Assembly (NCBI GenBank): GCA_900766865.1
Contig: CAAFXA010000160.1
Coordinates: 1-6,201, forward strand
Origin: an uncultured Akkermansia sp.
GTDB taxonomy: Bacteria > Verrucomicrobiota > Verrucomicrobiia > Verrucomicrobiales > Akkermansiaceae
DNA: 6,201 nucleotides
Reading direction: 5' to 3'
The notes under the pieces were generated by a model. The model did no database searches. It worked only from the letters and a program-made list of their open reading frames with translations, and was not told where the DNA came from. Shown piece by piece: positions 1 through 5,440 of this stretch. The translations under genes and the position numbers were made by a program. The stretch's first letter is position 1, and each line of letters begins with the position of its first letter.

Positions 1-8
1 ATACGCGC

Positions 9-530
9 ATGCAGCTTTCGGATACACAAATGCGCTTCATCCGCCGCTGGGGCGATATGGGATCCCGTTGGGGGATACCCCGCTCTACCGCCATGTTGCA
101 TGGGTTGTTGTATCTGGCGCCGCTCCCGCTTACAGCAGAGGAGATGTGCGAGCTGTTGCAACTGGCCCGCTCGAACGTGAGCACCAGCCTGAAGGAACTG
201 GAGGGCTATAATCTCATCTATCGTGAATCCCGCCCCGGCGACCGCCGCAGTTTTTATCGCGCGGAGTGCGATGTGTGGGAAATGGCTCGCCGCATTCTGG
301 AAGAGCGCCGTCGCAGGGAGACAGCCGGAGCTGTAGTGGCTGTGCAGGATTGTCTGGTCGCAGCTCAGCAGGAGGGGGATACCCACACTGCTGAGCGTAT
401 GGAGGCGATGAGCGAGCTGCTGCAGGCAGCAGAGGCTGCGGCACTCAGCGCACAGCGTTATCCCACATCAGTTTTCCGGCGTGCTGCCCTCATGGGAAGC
501 AAGGTGTTGGCGTTTATCGCCAGGTTATAA
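9..530 (+). CDS. GbsR/MarR-like winged helix-turn-helix transcriptional regulator
   Basis: This 173-residue protein looks like a cytoplasmic DNA-binding regulator of the GbsR/MarR type. The N-terminal segment with RRWGDMGSRWGIPRS (about 12-26) matches the family's 'W-G-x-x-G-x-x-W-G-I-x-R' opening. A helix-turn-helix follows at about 42-65 (LTAEEMCELLQLARSNVSTS, then LKEL). The wing follows at 70-84, with RPGDRRSFY corresponding to the family's 'xPGDRR' wing. The C-terminal half (about 88-145) is helical, rich in Arg, Glu and Ala, and probably mediates dimerisation. The length is normal for the family. The ATG at 9 suits the family, but the frame is open to the left edge, so a start outside the window cannot be excluded and no ribosome binding site can be judged. 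It lies 35 bp upstream of the SDR gene on the same strand, which suggests it controls that gene. The effector is unknown. The family call is firm; the regulatory target is inferred. Confidence 0.85.
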   Translation: MQLSDTQMRFIRRWGDMGSRWGIPRSTAMLHGLLYLAPLPLTAEEMCELLQLARSNVSTSLKELEGYNLIYRESRPGDRRSFYRAECDVWEMARRILEERRRRETAGAVVAVQDCLVAAQQEGDTHTAERMEAMSELLQAAEAAALSAQRYPTSVFRRAALMGSKVLAFIARL

Positions 531-531
531 T
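526..531 (+). promoter_or_regulatory. Possible -10 box for the SDR gene
   Basis: A perfect TATAAT hexamer overlaps the stop codon of the regulator gene and would place a start site near 538, leaving a leader of about 28 bases before the ATG at 566. No convincing -35 hexamer lies 16-18 bp upstream; the nearest TTG-type sequence (TTGGCG, 507-512) is only 13 bp away, and there is no extended -10 TG. The match may simply reflect the AT-rich junction, and the SDR gene may be read through from the regulator gene. Confidence 0.25.
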
Positions 532-565
532 TTTTTTGAAATTAAATTTCTCAAATTACAGAAAT

Positions 566-1492
566 ATGAAAACAGTGGCAATTACCGGAGTTCTGGGGTA
601 CAGCGGGCGTTATATAGCAGCAGAGGCTGTCCGTCGGGGATGGAATGTGGTAGGGCTTACGAATTCTGCCGGGCGTCTGCCTAATCCTGAGGGGTACGAG
701 TTGCGCCCAATGCCATGGAGGACGCAGGAAAATGTGCTGGCCGGTGTGGATGTGCTGGTGAACACATATTGGGTGAGATTTTCGTATAGCGGGAAGAAGG
801 GCGGGCATGTGTCATTCTGCCATGAAGAGGCCGTGGAAAATACCCGAGCACTGTTTGCGGCGGCCCAAAGAGCCGGGGTGCAACGCGTGGTTCACACCAG
901 CATTACCTGCCCGGATGCCGATAGTGAGTTGCCGTATTTCCGGGGCAAGGCCGAGCTGGAAGCGTCTCTTGCTGCTACGGGGCTGCCTCACAGCATTCTG
1001 CGCCCTGCCATTCTGTTCGGGGAGAGTTCGCAGGAGAGTATCCTTATCAACAATATGGCCTGGAGCCTGCGTCATTTGCCAGCAGTAGCAACCTTTGGCC
1101 GGGGGGCTTACAGGTTGCAGCCCATCCATGTGCAGGACTTTGCCGAACTTGCTATGAATGAAGCGGAGAGTGCTGCCCCGAGCCGTATCATTAACGCTGT
1201 GGGGAGAGAGACATATACATTCCGCGAACTCTGGGGACTGCTGGCCCGCAGTATGGGATTGTGGCGTCCCGTTCTTCCTGTGCCTCATGCGGTTGGGTAT
1301 ATGGCAGCCAGACTGCTGGGCTCCCTGGTAGGGGATGTTATGCTCACGCGTGAGGAAATAGCCGGCTTGTCCCAGGACCGCCTGGCTGTGTCCGGCTGTG
1401 GGCTCGGGGATCGGCTCCTCAGTGTCTGGCTACAGCAGCATGCCGCTTCTCTGGGGCGTGAATACGCATCAGAACTTGCGCGTCGTCAGTGA
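566..1492 (+). CDS. NAD(P)-binding atypical short-chain dehydrogenase/reductase (NmrA/NDUFA9-like)
   Basis: This predicted cytoplasmic Rossmann-fold oxidoreductase or NAD(P) sensor has 308 residues when started at ATG 566. The dinucleotide-binding motif TGVLGYSG (7-14) is the extended/atypical SDR G-x-x-G-x-x-G pattern on the first beta strand. HTSI (about 110-113) and Y-F-R-G-K (124-128) match the SDR Ser and YxxxK positions. LRPAILFG (145-152) is the typical 'LRPxxxFG' block of NDUFA9-like and SDR_a5-type proteins. Residues 181-200 (YRLQPIHVQDFAEL) match the 'xPIHVxDxA' element. A TTG at 536 in the same frame would add ten residues (KLNFSNYRN region), but the Rossmann strand normally begins right at the start, so ATG 566 is preferred. 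No Shine-Dalgarno is visible. It follows the GbsR/MarR gene by 35 bp and ends 12 bp before a palindromic terminator-like repeat. The substrate is unknown. The fold call is firm; catalytic activity is likely but unproven. Confidence 0.85.
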   Translation: MKTVAITGVLGYSGRYIAAEAVRRGWNVVGLTNSAGRLPNPEGYELRPMPWRTQENVLAGVDVLVNTYWVRFSYSGKKGGHVSFCHEEAVENTRALFAAAQRAGVQRVVHTSITCPDADSELPYFRGKAELEASLAATGLPHSILRPAILFGESSQESILINNMAWSLRHLPAVATFGRGAYRLQPIHVQDFAELAMNEAESAAPSRIINAVGRETYTFRELWGLLARSMGLWRPVLPVPHAVGYMAARLLGSLVGDVMLTREEIAGLSQDRLAVSGCGLGDRLLSVWLQQHAASLGREYASELARRQ

Positions 1493-1504
1493 GTTGTGAT
1501 AAAA

Positions 1505-1560
1505 GCGGAAAAATCCGCAATGCGACTGCGAATTTTTCGCAATGGTATTGCGGATTTTCT
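1505..1560. repeat. Nested palindromic dispersed repeat, copy A
   Basis: Bases 1506-1543 are identical to 2850-2887 in the same orientation (38 of 38). The copies then differ for four bases (GGTA against AGCG) and resume with TTGCGGATTTT. The outer arms are 1507-1520 (GGAAAAATCCGCAA) and 1548-1560 (TTGCGGATTTTCT); the right arm is one T shorter than in copy B, so one base bulges. Inside is a 6 bp hairpin, TGCGAA (1527-1532) / TTCGCA (1536-1541) with a TTT loop, set in a symmetrical internal loop of 6 + 6 bases. Unlike copy B, it lacks complementary sequence outside the arms. It fills most of the gap between the convergent SDR and ATPase genes. Confidence 0.85.
1507..1560. terminator. Putative bidirectional terminator between convergent genes
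   Basis: The stem ATCCGCAA / TTGCGGAT is flanked by an A-tract on the left and a T-tract on the right, so either strand gives a GC-containing hairpin followed by four or five U. The stop codon of the SDR gene lies 14 bases before it and the stop of the ATPase gene lies 9 bases beyond it on the other strand, which is the usual place for a shared terminator. The large structured apical loop is atypical of a simple intrinsic terminator, so the function is inferred. Confidence 0.6.
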
Positions 1561-1569
1561 ATTCCTGTG

Positions 1570-2802
1570 TCAGAGCATGGAAATAGGGAAGGCTTTTGCC
1601 TTGTTATCCAATGTGTAGGGGCGCTCGGCTGTGCAGAATACAATCCCCGGGTGCAGTTCGAGTTGCCCTATCGGTATTTTGGCTGCATGCCGCAGGTCGG
1701 CGATGGTGGGACTGTTGCTGCGTTTTACCTCCATGGGGTAGATTTTTCCATTTTGTATCAGCAGGAAATCGACTTCGGCAGTGCCTTTGGCATCCCTGAA
1801 GAAATAGAGTTGCGGCCGCTTGCCGTTGTGGTTGAAACTGCGCAGCAACTGGCCGTAGACCCAAGTCTCGAGAATCGCACCGGCAAAGGGGCTGTTCATG
1901 AGGGATTGCGGGCTTTGCCAGCCTGCCAGCCACGCGCATAGACCGGTGTCGGTGAAATAAAGTTTGGGTGTTTTGGTCAGGCGCTTGATGGAGTTGGCAG
2001 AATAGGGGTGCAGCAAGGAGATGATACCAGTGGTTTCGAGCATGGAAACCCAGGCTTTTGCCGTGTTGGGGGATACTTCGGCGTCCCGAGCTAAATCCGT
2101 ATATACCAACTGCTGCCCACTGCGCATGGCGGCCGATTGCATGAGTTTGAGGAATGCTGCGCGATTGCCGACTTGTGCCAGTTGGTTCACATCGCGTTCC
2201 AGATAGGTTCTCACATAGGAGTCGAAAAAGCTGTCGGGCTCCAGCTCCTTATCTTTGCTCAGCACGGGGTAACCACCACGCCAGATTCGGCGGAAGAGTT
2301 CATGTATGTCACAGGGGGCAGCCGATGAGGTATAGCTATTTAAGTCCTCGGGGTCGAAGACCGGGGCAGAGTTTCCCAGCCCCAGACTTTCTCGCTGCGA
2401 CAGGCTGTGTAAATCCAGAATTCCGACACGCCCCGCCAGACTTTCACTCACCCCTTCCATGAGATGGAATTGCTGCGAACCTGTCAACCAATACAGGCCG
2501 TTGCTTTTTGCTGCATCCACCTTCATTTTGATGGCGCGCAGCAGCTCCGGAGCATACTGAATCTCGTCGATGAAGAGGGGCGCCTTGTGCTCCTCCAGAA
2601 ATCCCATGGGGTCTCGCTTCGCTTCGGCTGCCAGAATATAGTCATCCAGAGTCACGTAGTTCATGCCAGCCGGCAGAAGTTCCTCGAACAATGTGGATTT
2701 ACCCACTTGTCTCGCGCCCGTGAGCAGAACACAGGGATAGTGCTCCGACATGTATTTCACACGAGCGGAAGCTGTTCGCGGATAATATGTAAGACTCTCC
2801 AT
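1570..2802 (-). CDS. AAA_14/DUF4143-family ATP-binding protein
   Basis: This is a 410-residue P-loop ATPase of the widespread but poorly understood AAA_14 + DUF4143 family. Visible motifs are Walker A GARQVGKS (29-36), Walker B LFIDE followed by IQYAPELL (76-88), a sensor-1-like LTGSQQ (106-111), and an arginine-finger-like SLAGR (121-125). A winged-helix-like segment (about 228-262, TDLARDAEVSPNTAKAWVSML) follows. The C-terminal DUF4143 domain has FTDTGL (283-288), E312, EVDFLL (343-348) and MEVK (357-360). The E...EVD...EVK spacing recalls the PD-(D/E)xK restriction-endonuclease-like fold. The protein is full length and intact. The start at 2802 gives the usual N-terminal lead before the P-loop; a later Met at residue 18 is less likely. 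A strong promoter lies just upstream and leaves almost no leader. The gene stands alone, opposite to the SDR gene, and is bracketed by two copies of a palindromic repeat, which hints at a separately acquired gene. Its biological role is unknown. Confidence 0.92.
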   Translation of the reverse strand: MESLTYYPRTASARVKYMSEHYPCVLLTGARQVGKSTLFEELLPAGMNYVTLDDYILAAEAKRDPMGFLEEHKAPLFIDEIQYAPELLRAIKMKVDAAKSNGLYWLTGSQQFHLMEGVSESLAGRVGILDLHSLSQRESLGLGNSAPVFDPEDLNSYTSSAAPCDIHELFRRIWRGGYPVLSKDKELEPDSFFDSYVRTYLERDVNQLAQVGNRAAFLKLMQSAAMRSGQQLVYTDLARDAEVSPNTAKAWVSMLETTGIISLLHPYSANSIKRLTKTPKLYFTDTGLCAWLAGWQSPQSLMNSPFAGAILETWVYGQLLRSFNHNGKRPQLYFFRDAKGTAEVDFLLIQNGKIYPMEVKRSNSPTIADLRHAAKIPIGQLELHPGIVFCTAERPYTLDNKAKAFPISML

Positions 2803-2813
2803 AACCTGACAGT

Positions 2814-2842
2814 ATTATGGCAGTATGGAGAAGCTCTGTCAA
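2814..2842 (-). promoter_or_regulatory. Sigma70-type promoter of the ATPase gene
   Basis: Read on the minus strand, a perfect -35 TTGACA (2842-2837) is followed by 17 bases and CATAAT (2819-2814), one mismatch from the -10 consensus. Transcription would start at about 2806-2808, only some 4-6 bases before the ATG at 2802, so the mRNA would be nearly leaderless and lack room for a Shine-Dalgarno. The -35 box directly abuts the outer arm of palindrome copy B (2843-2850). Confidence 0.8.
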
Positions 2843-2913
2843 GCATAAACGGAAAAATCCGCAATGCGACTGCGAATTTTTCGCAATAGCGTTGCGGATT
2901 TTTCTGTTTATGC
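2843..2913. repeat. Nested palindromic dispersed repeat, copy B, with 22 bp arms
   Basis: This is the more complete copy of the repeat at 1505-1560. GCATAAAC (2843-2850) is the exact reverse complement of GTTTATGC (2906-2913). It continues into GGAAAAATCCGCAA (2851-2864), which pairs with TTGCGGATTTTTCT (2892-2905), giving a 22 bp stem with a single G-T. Within it lie a 6 + 6 base internal loop (2865-2870 and 2886-2891) and an inner hairpin, TGCGAA (2871-2876) / TTCGCA (2880-2885) with a TTT loop. It fills the gap between the 3' end of the ankyrin operon and the ATPase promoter. The perfect outer arms are absent from copy A, so they are either lost there or added here. Confidence 0.9.
2849..2907 (-). 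terminator. Putative terminator of the ankyrin operon
   Basis: On the minus strand the palindrome begins 14 bases after the stop codon of the last ankyrin gene (2928) and offers a stem whose right side runs into TTTTT. It would separate the operon from the ATPase promoter immediately downstream. Because the T-tract is itself paired inside the long stem, it departs from the classic intrinsic terminator, and the role is inferred from position and structure. Confidence 0.6.
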
Positions 2914-2927
2914 GCTAAGGGATTGAT

Positions 2928-4322
2928 TCAGATGGCTTCCGTTTCTTCCTCTTCCTCTTCTTCAGTTTCGAGGTCTTCCTCATCCATTCCCTCATCAGAA
3001 TCCTCTACTTCCTCTTCATCACTCTCGGGCTCTTCATCATATTCCTCTTCATCGTACTCTTCTTCGTCGTCGGCGTCTTCATCCTCCTCGTCCGTCGGGG
3101 CGGGGGAGAAGTTGATGCTGCCGGCAGAAGCGAGCTTGTTGCAGAGCATTTCCCAACGGGTGCGGATGTCCGGGCCTTCCATGCAGCAAGCGTTTTCGGG
3201 CATGCCGTCGGCCCGCTCGAAGGAAGTGCGGCTCTTCATAATCTCTAACGGGGTGCGACTCGTGCCGGCGGTGGTGAGGGACGGGTCTGCACCGGCAGCG
3301 AGCAGGAGCTCGAGCAGCTTTTCATATCCGGCATCGAGCTGCTCCACCTCGGCATATCGCATGCTGTGGGCCAGCGCTTGCAGGGGTGTCTGCCTGCCGC
3401 TGTTGTCGTTGACCTGAACCATTTTCGCAGCCAGAACCCGCTCGGCCAGGGATAGCCCTTCCGGGCACTCGAGCATATCGCAGAATTCATCGGTGCTCAC
3501 TGTTTTACCATGGTCGAGAGCCCAGTGCCAGGCCTGAGGTTCTTCGCGAGCCTGTAGTGCAATTTTGAGGGAAACGGGTACAATTTTCTTACTGCGGTTG
3601 AGGTCGGCTCCGTGGTTGTGCAGGAAATCGAGCATTTCGCGGCGCTGCTCCCAGGGGATAAACCGGCTGTTGATAAACATGCCGTTGAGCAGAGGGGAGA
3701 TTAGCGACTCGCATTCATTCCCATTGCTGACCATGATGATGTTCGGGTCGGCACCATGGCTGATGAGGGCTTTCAGGGCAGGGAAGTCGCCGAGCTGAGC
3801 CGCGAGCAGCGCCGGGGTCATGGGGGCACCGACCGGTGTCGCGAGGAACTCGGCCGGGTCGCCCTTACCGGTAGCGGCAACCTCGTGCAGCGCGGCATCG
3901 ATGGGGGCAATCTGCAGTTTCATCAGCACGGCCATCGTCAGGCGTGTCGCAAGCCCGAGGGGCTCTTTCGGTGTGGCGTTGCTCTCTTTTGTCCATTCGT
4001 CCGTTGTTTCGTCGTCGTTTTCTTCCTCCTCGGCCGACACTTCGTTGGCTATTTCCTCCATCGTGTCTTCAACCGCCTCATACACGAGCCCCATGTCATC
4101 GGCCAGCTGCGTGTGCAGGTAGCGCTCAAACTGAGTGAGAGCGGCGCGCTCCTCAGCGGTCCAGCTTTCGTGAAAGCTCATGCCGCTGTGCCATTGCCAG
4201 CCCCAGAGCCACCAGGCAGTCCCGGCGAGGGTAAGCAGGAGCAGGGTAAACATGCTGCCCATGACCCAGGCTGCGATACGCCACCAGTGGCGGCGGGATT
4301 TCGGTGTATTCGGTGTTGTCAT
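2928..4322 (-). CDS. Membrane-anchored ankyrin-repeat protein with long acidic C-terminal tail
   Basis: This 464-residue protein is the last of three tandem paralogs. The start chosen is ATG 4322, whose ATGA overlaps the upstream gene's stop and whose product aligns with that paralog's N-terminus (MTTPNTPKSRRHWWRIAAW against MIDTPKPRRRWWRIAAW). A Met nine codons earlier (4349) would overlap further and add an unmatched leader. Basic residues precede one membrane segment (about 18-41), suggesting N-inside, C-outside topology. An acidic insert (about 81-121) separates it from degenerate ankyrin units near 165-199, 205-244, 302-351 and 355-368, with hallmarks such as ISHGADPN, HNHGADLN and AAGADPS. 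The family block C-x-MEG-x-D ... MLCNKL ends at about 397. A 54-residue tail (411-464) almost wholly Asp/Glu then follows, with a tandem DEEEYDEEEY; the middle paralog lacks it. The binding partner is unknown. Architecture is firm, periplasmic location is inferred. Confidence 0.85.
   Translation of the reverse strand: MTTPNTPKSRRHWWRIAAWVMGSMFTLLLLTLAGTAWWLWGWQWHSGMSFHESWTAEERAALTQFERYLHTQLADDMGLVYEAVEDTMEEIANEVSAEEEENDDETTDEWTKESNATPKEPLGLATRLTMAVLMKLQIAPIDAALHEVAATGKGDPAEFLATPVGAPMTPALLAAQLGDFPALKALISHGADPNIIMVSNGNECESLISPLLNGMFINSRFIPWEQRREMLDFLHNHGADLNRSKKIVPVSLKIALQAREEPQAWHWALDHGKTVSTDEFCDMLECPEGLSLAERVLAAKMVQVNDNSGRQTPLQALAHSMRYAEVEQLDAGYEKLLELLLAAGADPSLTTAGTSRTPLEIMKSRTSFERADGMPENACCMEGPDIRTRWEMLCNKLASAGSINFSPAPTDEEDEDADDEEEYDEEEYDEEPESDEEEVEDSDEGMDEEDLETEEEEEEETEAI
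2931..3092 (-). other. Low-complexity acidic tail coding segment
   Basis: This stretch encodes the final 54 residues of the last ankyrin paralog, dominated by GAA/GAG and GAT/GAC codons, so the plus strand is TCC/TTC-rich. It includes a tandem five-codon repeat DEEEY-DEEEY at 3039-3068. Synonymous codons vary between the units, which argues for selection on the acidic protein rather than very recent slippage. The paralog directly upstream ends soon after its CNKL motif and has no such segment; the most upstream one also ends soon after its related LNKL motif. Confidence 0.8.
4209..4304 (-). repeat. Paralogous anchor segment, copy in the last ankyrin gene
   Basis: These 96 bases align without gaps to 5333-5428, with 76 identical positions counted by eye (about 79%). 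They encode the basic N-terminus and the membrane segment (WWRIAAW...LLLLTLAGTAWWL). The similarity is clearly higher than over most of the two gene bodies, where alignment needs insertions. It marks tandem duplication, with the anchor conserved by selection or by gene conversion. Confidence 0.75.
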
Positions 4323-5440
4323 AACGGTCTTTGTTGAAGTTTGTTGCACATGCGTTCCCAGATGGTGCGAACGTCATCTCCCTCACCTTCGCAATCATCT
4401 CCCTCCATGCCGCAGGTAGCGAAGTTGCTCTTGCTGAGCAAGATGTCGAGCGGTAATCTGCGCTCGCAGGAGTCATACTCATCTTTCGGCTCCGGGCGCA
4501 GGGCCGGATTAGCTCCGTGAGCCAGCAGCATGTCGAGCACTTGCTCCAGTTCGGGCATCTCATCCTCATCGGCATATCTAATTCGTTTTGCCAGGGCCTG
4601 CAAGGGCGTATCATCGCCATCTGTGGCATTGGCAATTTCCGGTGTGCTGCACAGCATGGCTTCGATGAGTGGCAGATGCAGCTTCTGCGTTCTGAGAGTT
4701 AACAGCAGTTCTGCACCACTTACTTTCTTACCATGCTCCAGTGCCCAGAACCATGGTTCCGTTTCACCTCGCATGTGAGCCAGGACGCAGCACTGGCCGA
4801 GGATTGTGCTGTGCTGGTTTACATCCGCTCCACGGGACAGCAGAAACTCTGCCAATTCCTTTCGCTCACTCCAGGGAATCTGAACTTTGTTGGGGCCAAA
4901 GCTACCGGAGAGCAGGCAGCTCATCGGTGTATCGCCCTCAAACGAAGCGCCATTTTCTTCACTTATGGATATACAGGCATTCGGGTCTGCTCCATGCAGG
5001 ATGAGCGCTTTGAGGGCATCGAGGTGACCGGTTTGAGAGGCCACGATGGCCGGCACACTGCTTGCCCGGGAAGTAAGGTTACCGAAGCGGAAGCTGATGG
5101 CCGGAGTGGCTGCTTGTCCGCTCGCCGTGGCATCCAGCAATTGCCTGCGAATGGGGGCACAGAAATTTCTGCCAATACTCTGCTCGCTTTCTCCCGGGAA
5201 AAGGACCTCCACCTCAGACAAATCACCGGCGAAGGAATAGCGCAGGTACGTATCGAACTCCGTGAGAGCAGCTTGCTCTTCTTTCGTCCAATTTTCGTGG
5301 AAGGTGGGGCTCCCCCATTGCCAGCCATACAACCACCAGGCGGTACCGGCGAGGGTGAGCAGAAGCAGAGCTGAGATGCTGCACATCAGCCATGCGGCTA
5401 TGCGCCACCAGCGTCGGCGTGGTTTCGGGGTATCAATCAT
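4319..5440 (-). CDS. Membrane-anchored ankyrin-repeat protein, middle paralog
   Basis: This protein has 373 residues. MIDTPKPRRRWWRIAAW precedes a single hydrophobic segment (about 15-38, ALLLLTLAGTAWWLYGW), giving a signal-anchor with probable N-in topology and the rest in the periplasm. Degenerate ankyrin units lie near 125-157 (QTGHLDALKALILHGADPN), 169-211 (LLSRGADVN), 273-315 (DTPLQALA...LLAHGANPALR) and 327-340. A family-specific block EPWFWALEHGKKVS (228-241) sits between the second and third. The C-terminus has C-G-MEG-D-D-C and VRTIWERMCNKLQ, shared with the last paralog. Several cysteines (343, 350, 365) could form disulfides if the domain is exported. Its ATG overlaps the upstream stop by 8 bp (ATGATTGA) and its own TGA overlaps the next start (ATGA), so translation of the three genes is probably coupled. 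No Shine-Dalgarno is seen. The function is not recognisable beyond protein binding expected of ankyrin repeats. Confidence 0.87.
   Translation of the reverse strand: MIDTPKPRRRWWRIAAWLMCSISALLLLTLAGTAWWLYGWQWGSPTFHENWTKEEQAALTEFDTYLRYSFAGDLSEVEVLFPGESEQSIGRNFCAPIRRQLLDATASGQAATPAISFRFGNLTSRASSVPAIVASQTGHLDALKALILHGADPNACISISEENGASFEGDTPMSCLLSGSFGPNKVQIPWSERKELAEFLLSRGADVNQHSTILGQCCVLAHMRGETEPWFWALEHGKKVSGAELLLTLRTQKLHLPLIEAMLCSTPEIANATDGDDTPLQALAKRIRYADEDEMPELEQVLDMLLAHGANPALRPEPKDEYDSCERRLPLDILLSKSNFATCGMEGDDCEGEGDDVRTIWERMCNKLQQRPL
5333..5428 (-). repeat. Paralogous anchor segment, copy in the middle ankyrin gene
   Basis: This is the partner of 4209-4304, at the same position relative to the start codon. 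Just upstream of each start, a 13-base identity (GTTGAAGTTTGTT on the plus strand, 4333-4345 and 5453-5465) encodes the end of the preceding gene's NKLQ motif. The duplicated unit therefore seems to span the gene junction, as expected from tandem copying of a whole gene. Confidence 0.75.

Noticed and set aside
536..565. TTG start adding ten residues to the SDR protein
   Set aside because: The extra KLNFSNYRN lead has no family counterpart, and the Rossmann beta strand starts directly after the ATG at 566.
812..1288. Minus-strand frame of 158 codons inside the SDR gene
   Set aside because: Shadow of a gene with clear Rossmann motifs; the translation shows no family features.
2843..2913. Palindromes as integron attC sites around a single-gene cassette
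   Set aside because: The arms lack the RYYYAAC / GTTRRRY core sites: GCATAAAC and GTTTATGC do not fit. No integrase gene is present in the window.
1505..2913. The two repeats as a CRISPR array or insertion-sequence ends
   Set aside because: There are only two copies, 1.3 kb apart and in direct orientation, with no spacers. There is no transposase, and the copies are not inverted relative to each other as IS ends would be.
2923..3417. Plus-strand open frame rich in Ser with long SSS runs
   Set aside because: It is the antisense of the Glu/Asp-rich tail of the ankyrin gene; low-complexity GAA/GAG codons automatically give open Ser frames on the other strand.
3756..4337. Plus-strand frame of 193 codons opposite the last ankyrin gene
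   Set aside because: No recognisable domain, unnatural composition, and fully antisense to a gene whose paralog alignment supports the minus-strand frame.
4733..5374. Plus-strand frame of 213 codons opposite the middle ankyrin gene
   Set aside because: Antisense shadow; the ankyrin motifs and paralogy lie on the minus strand.
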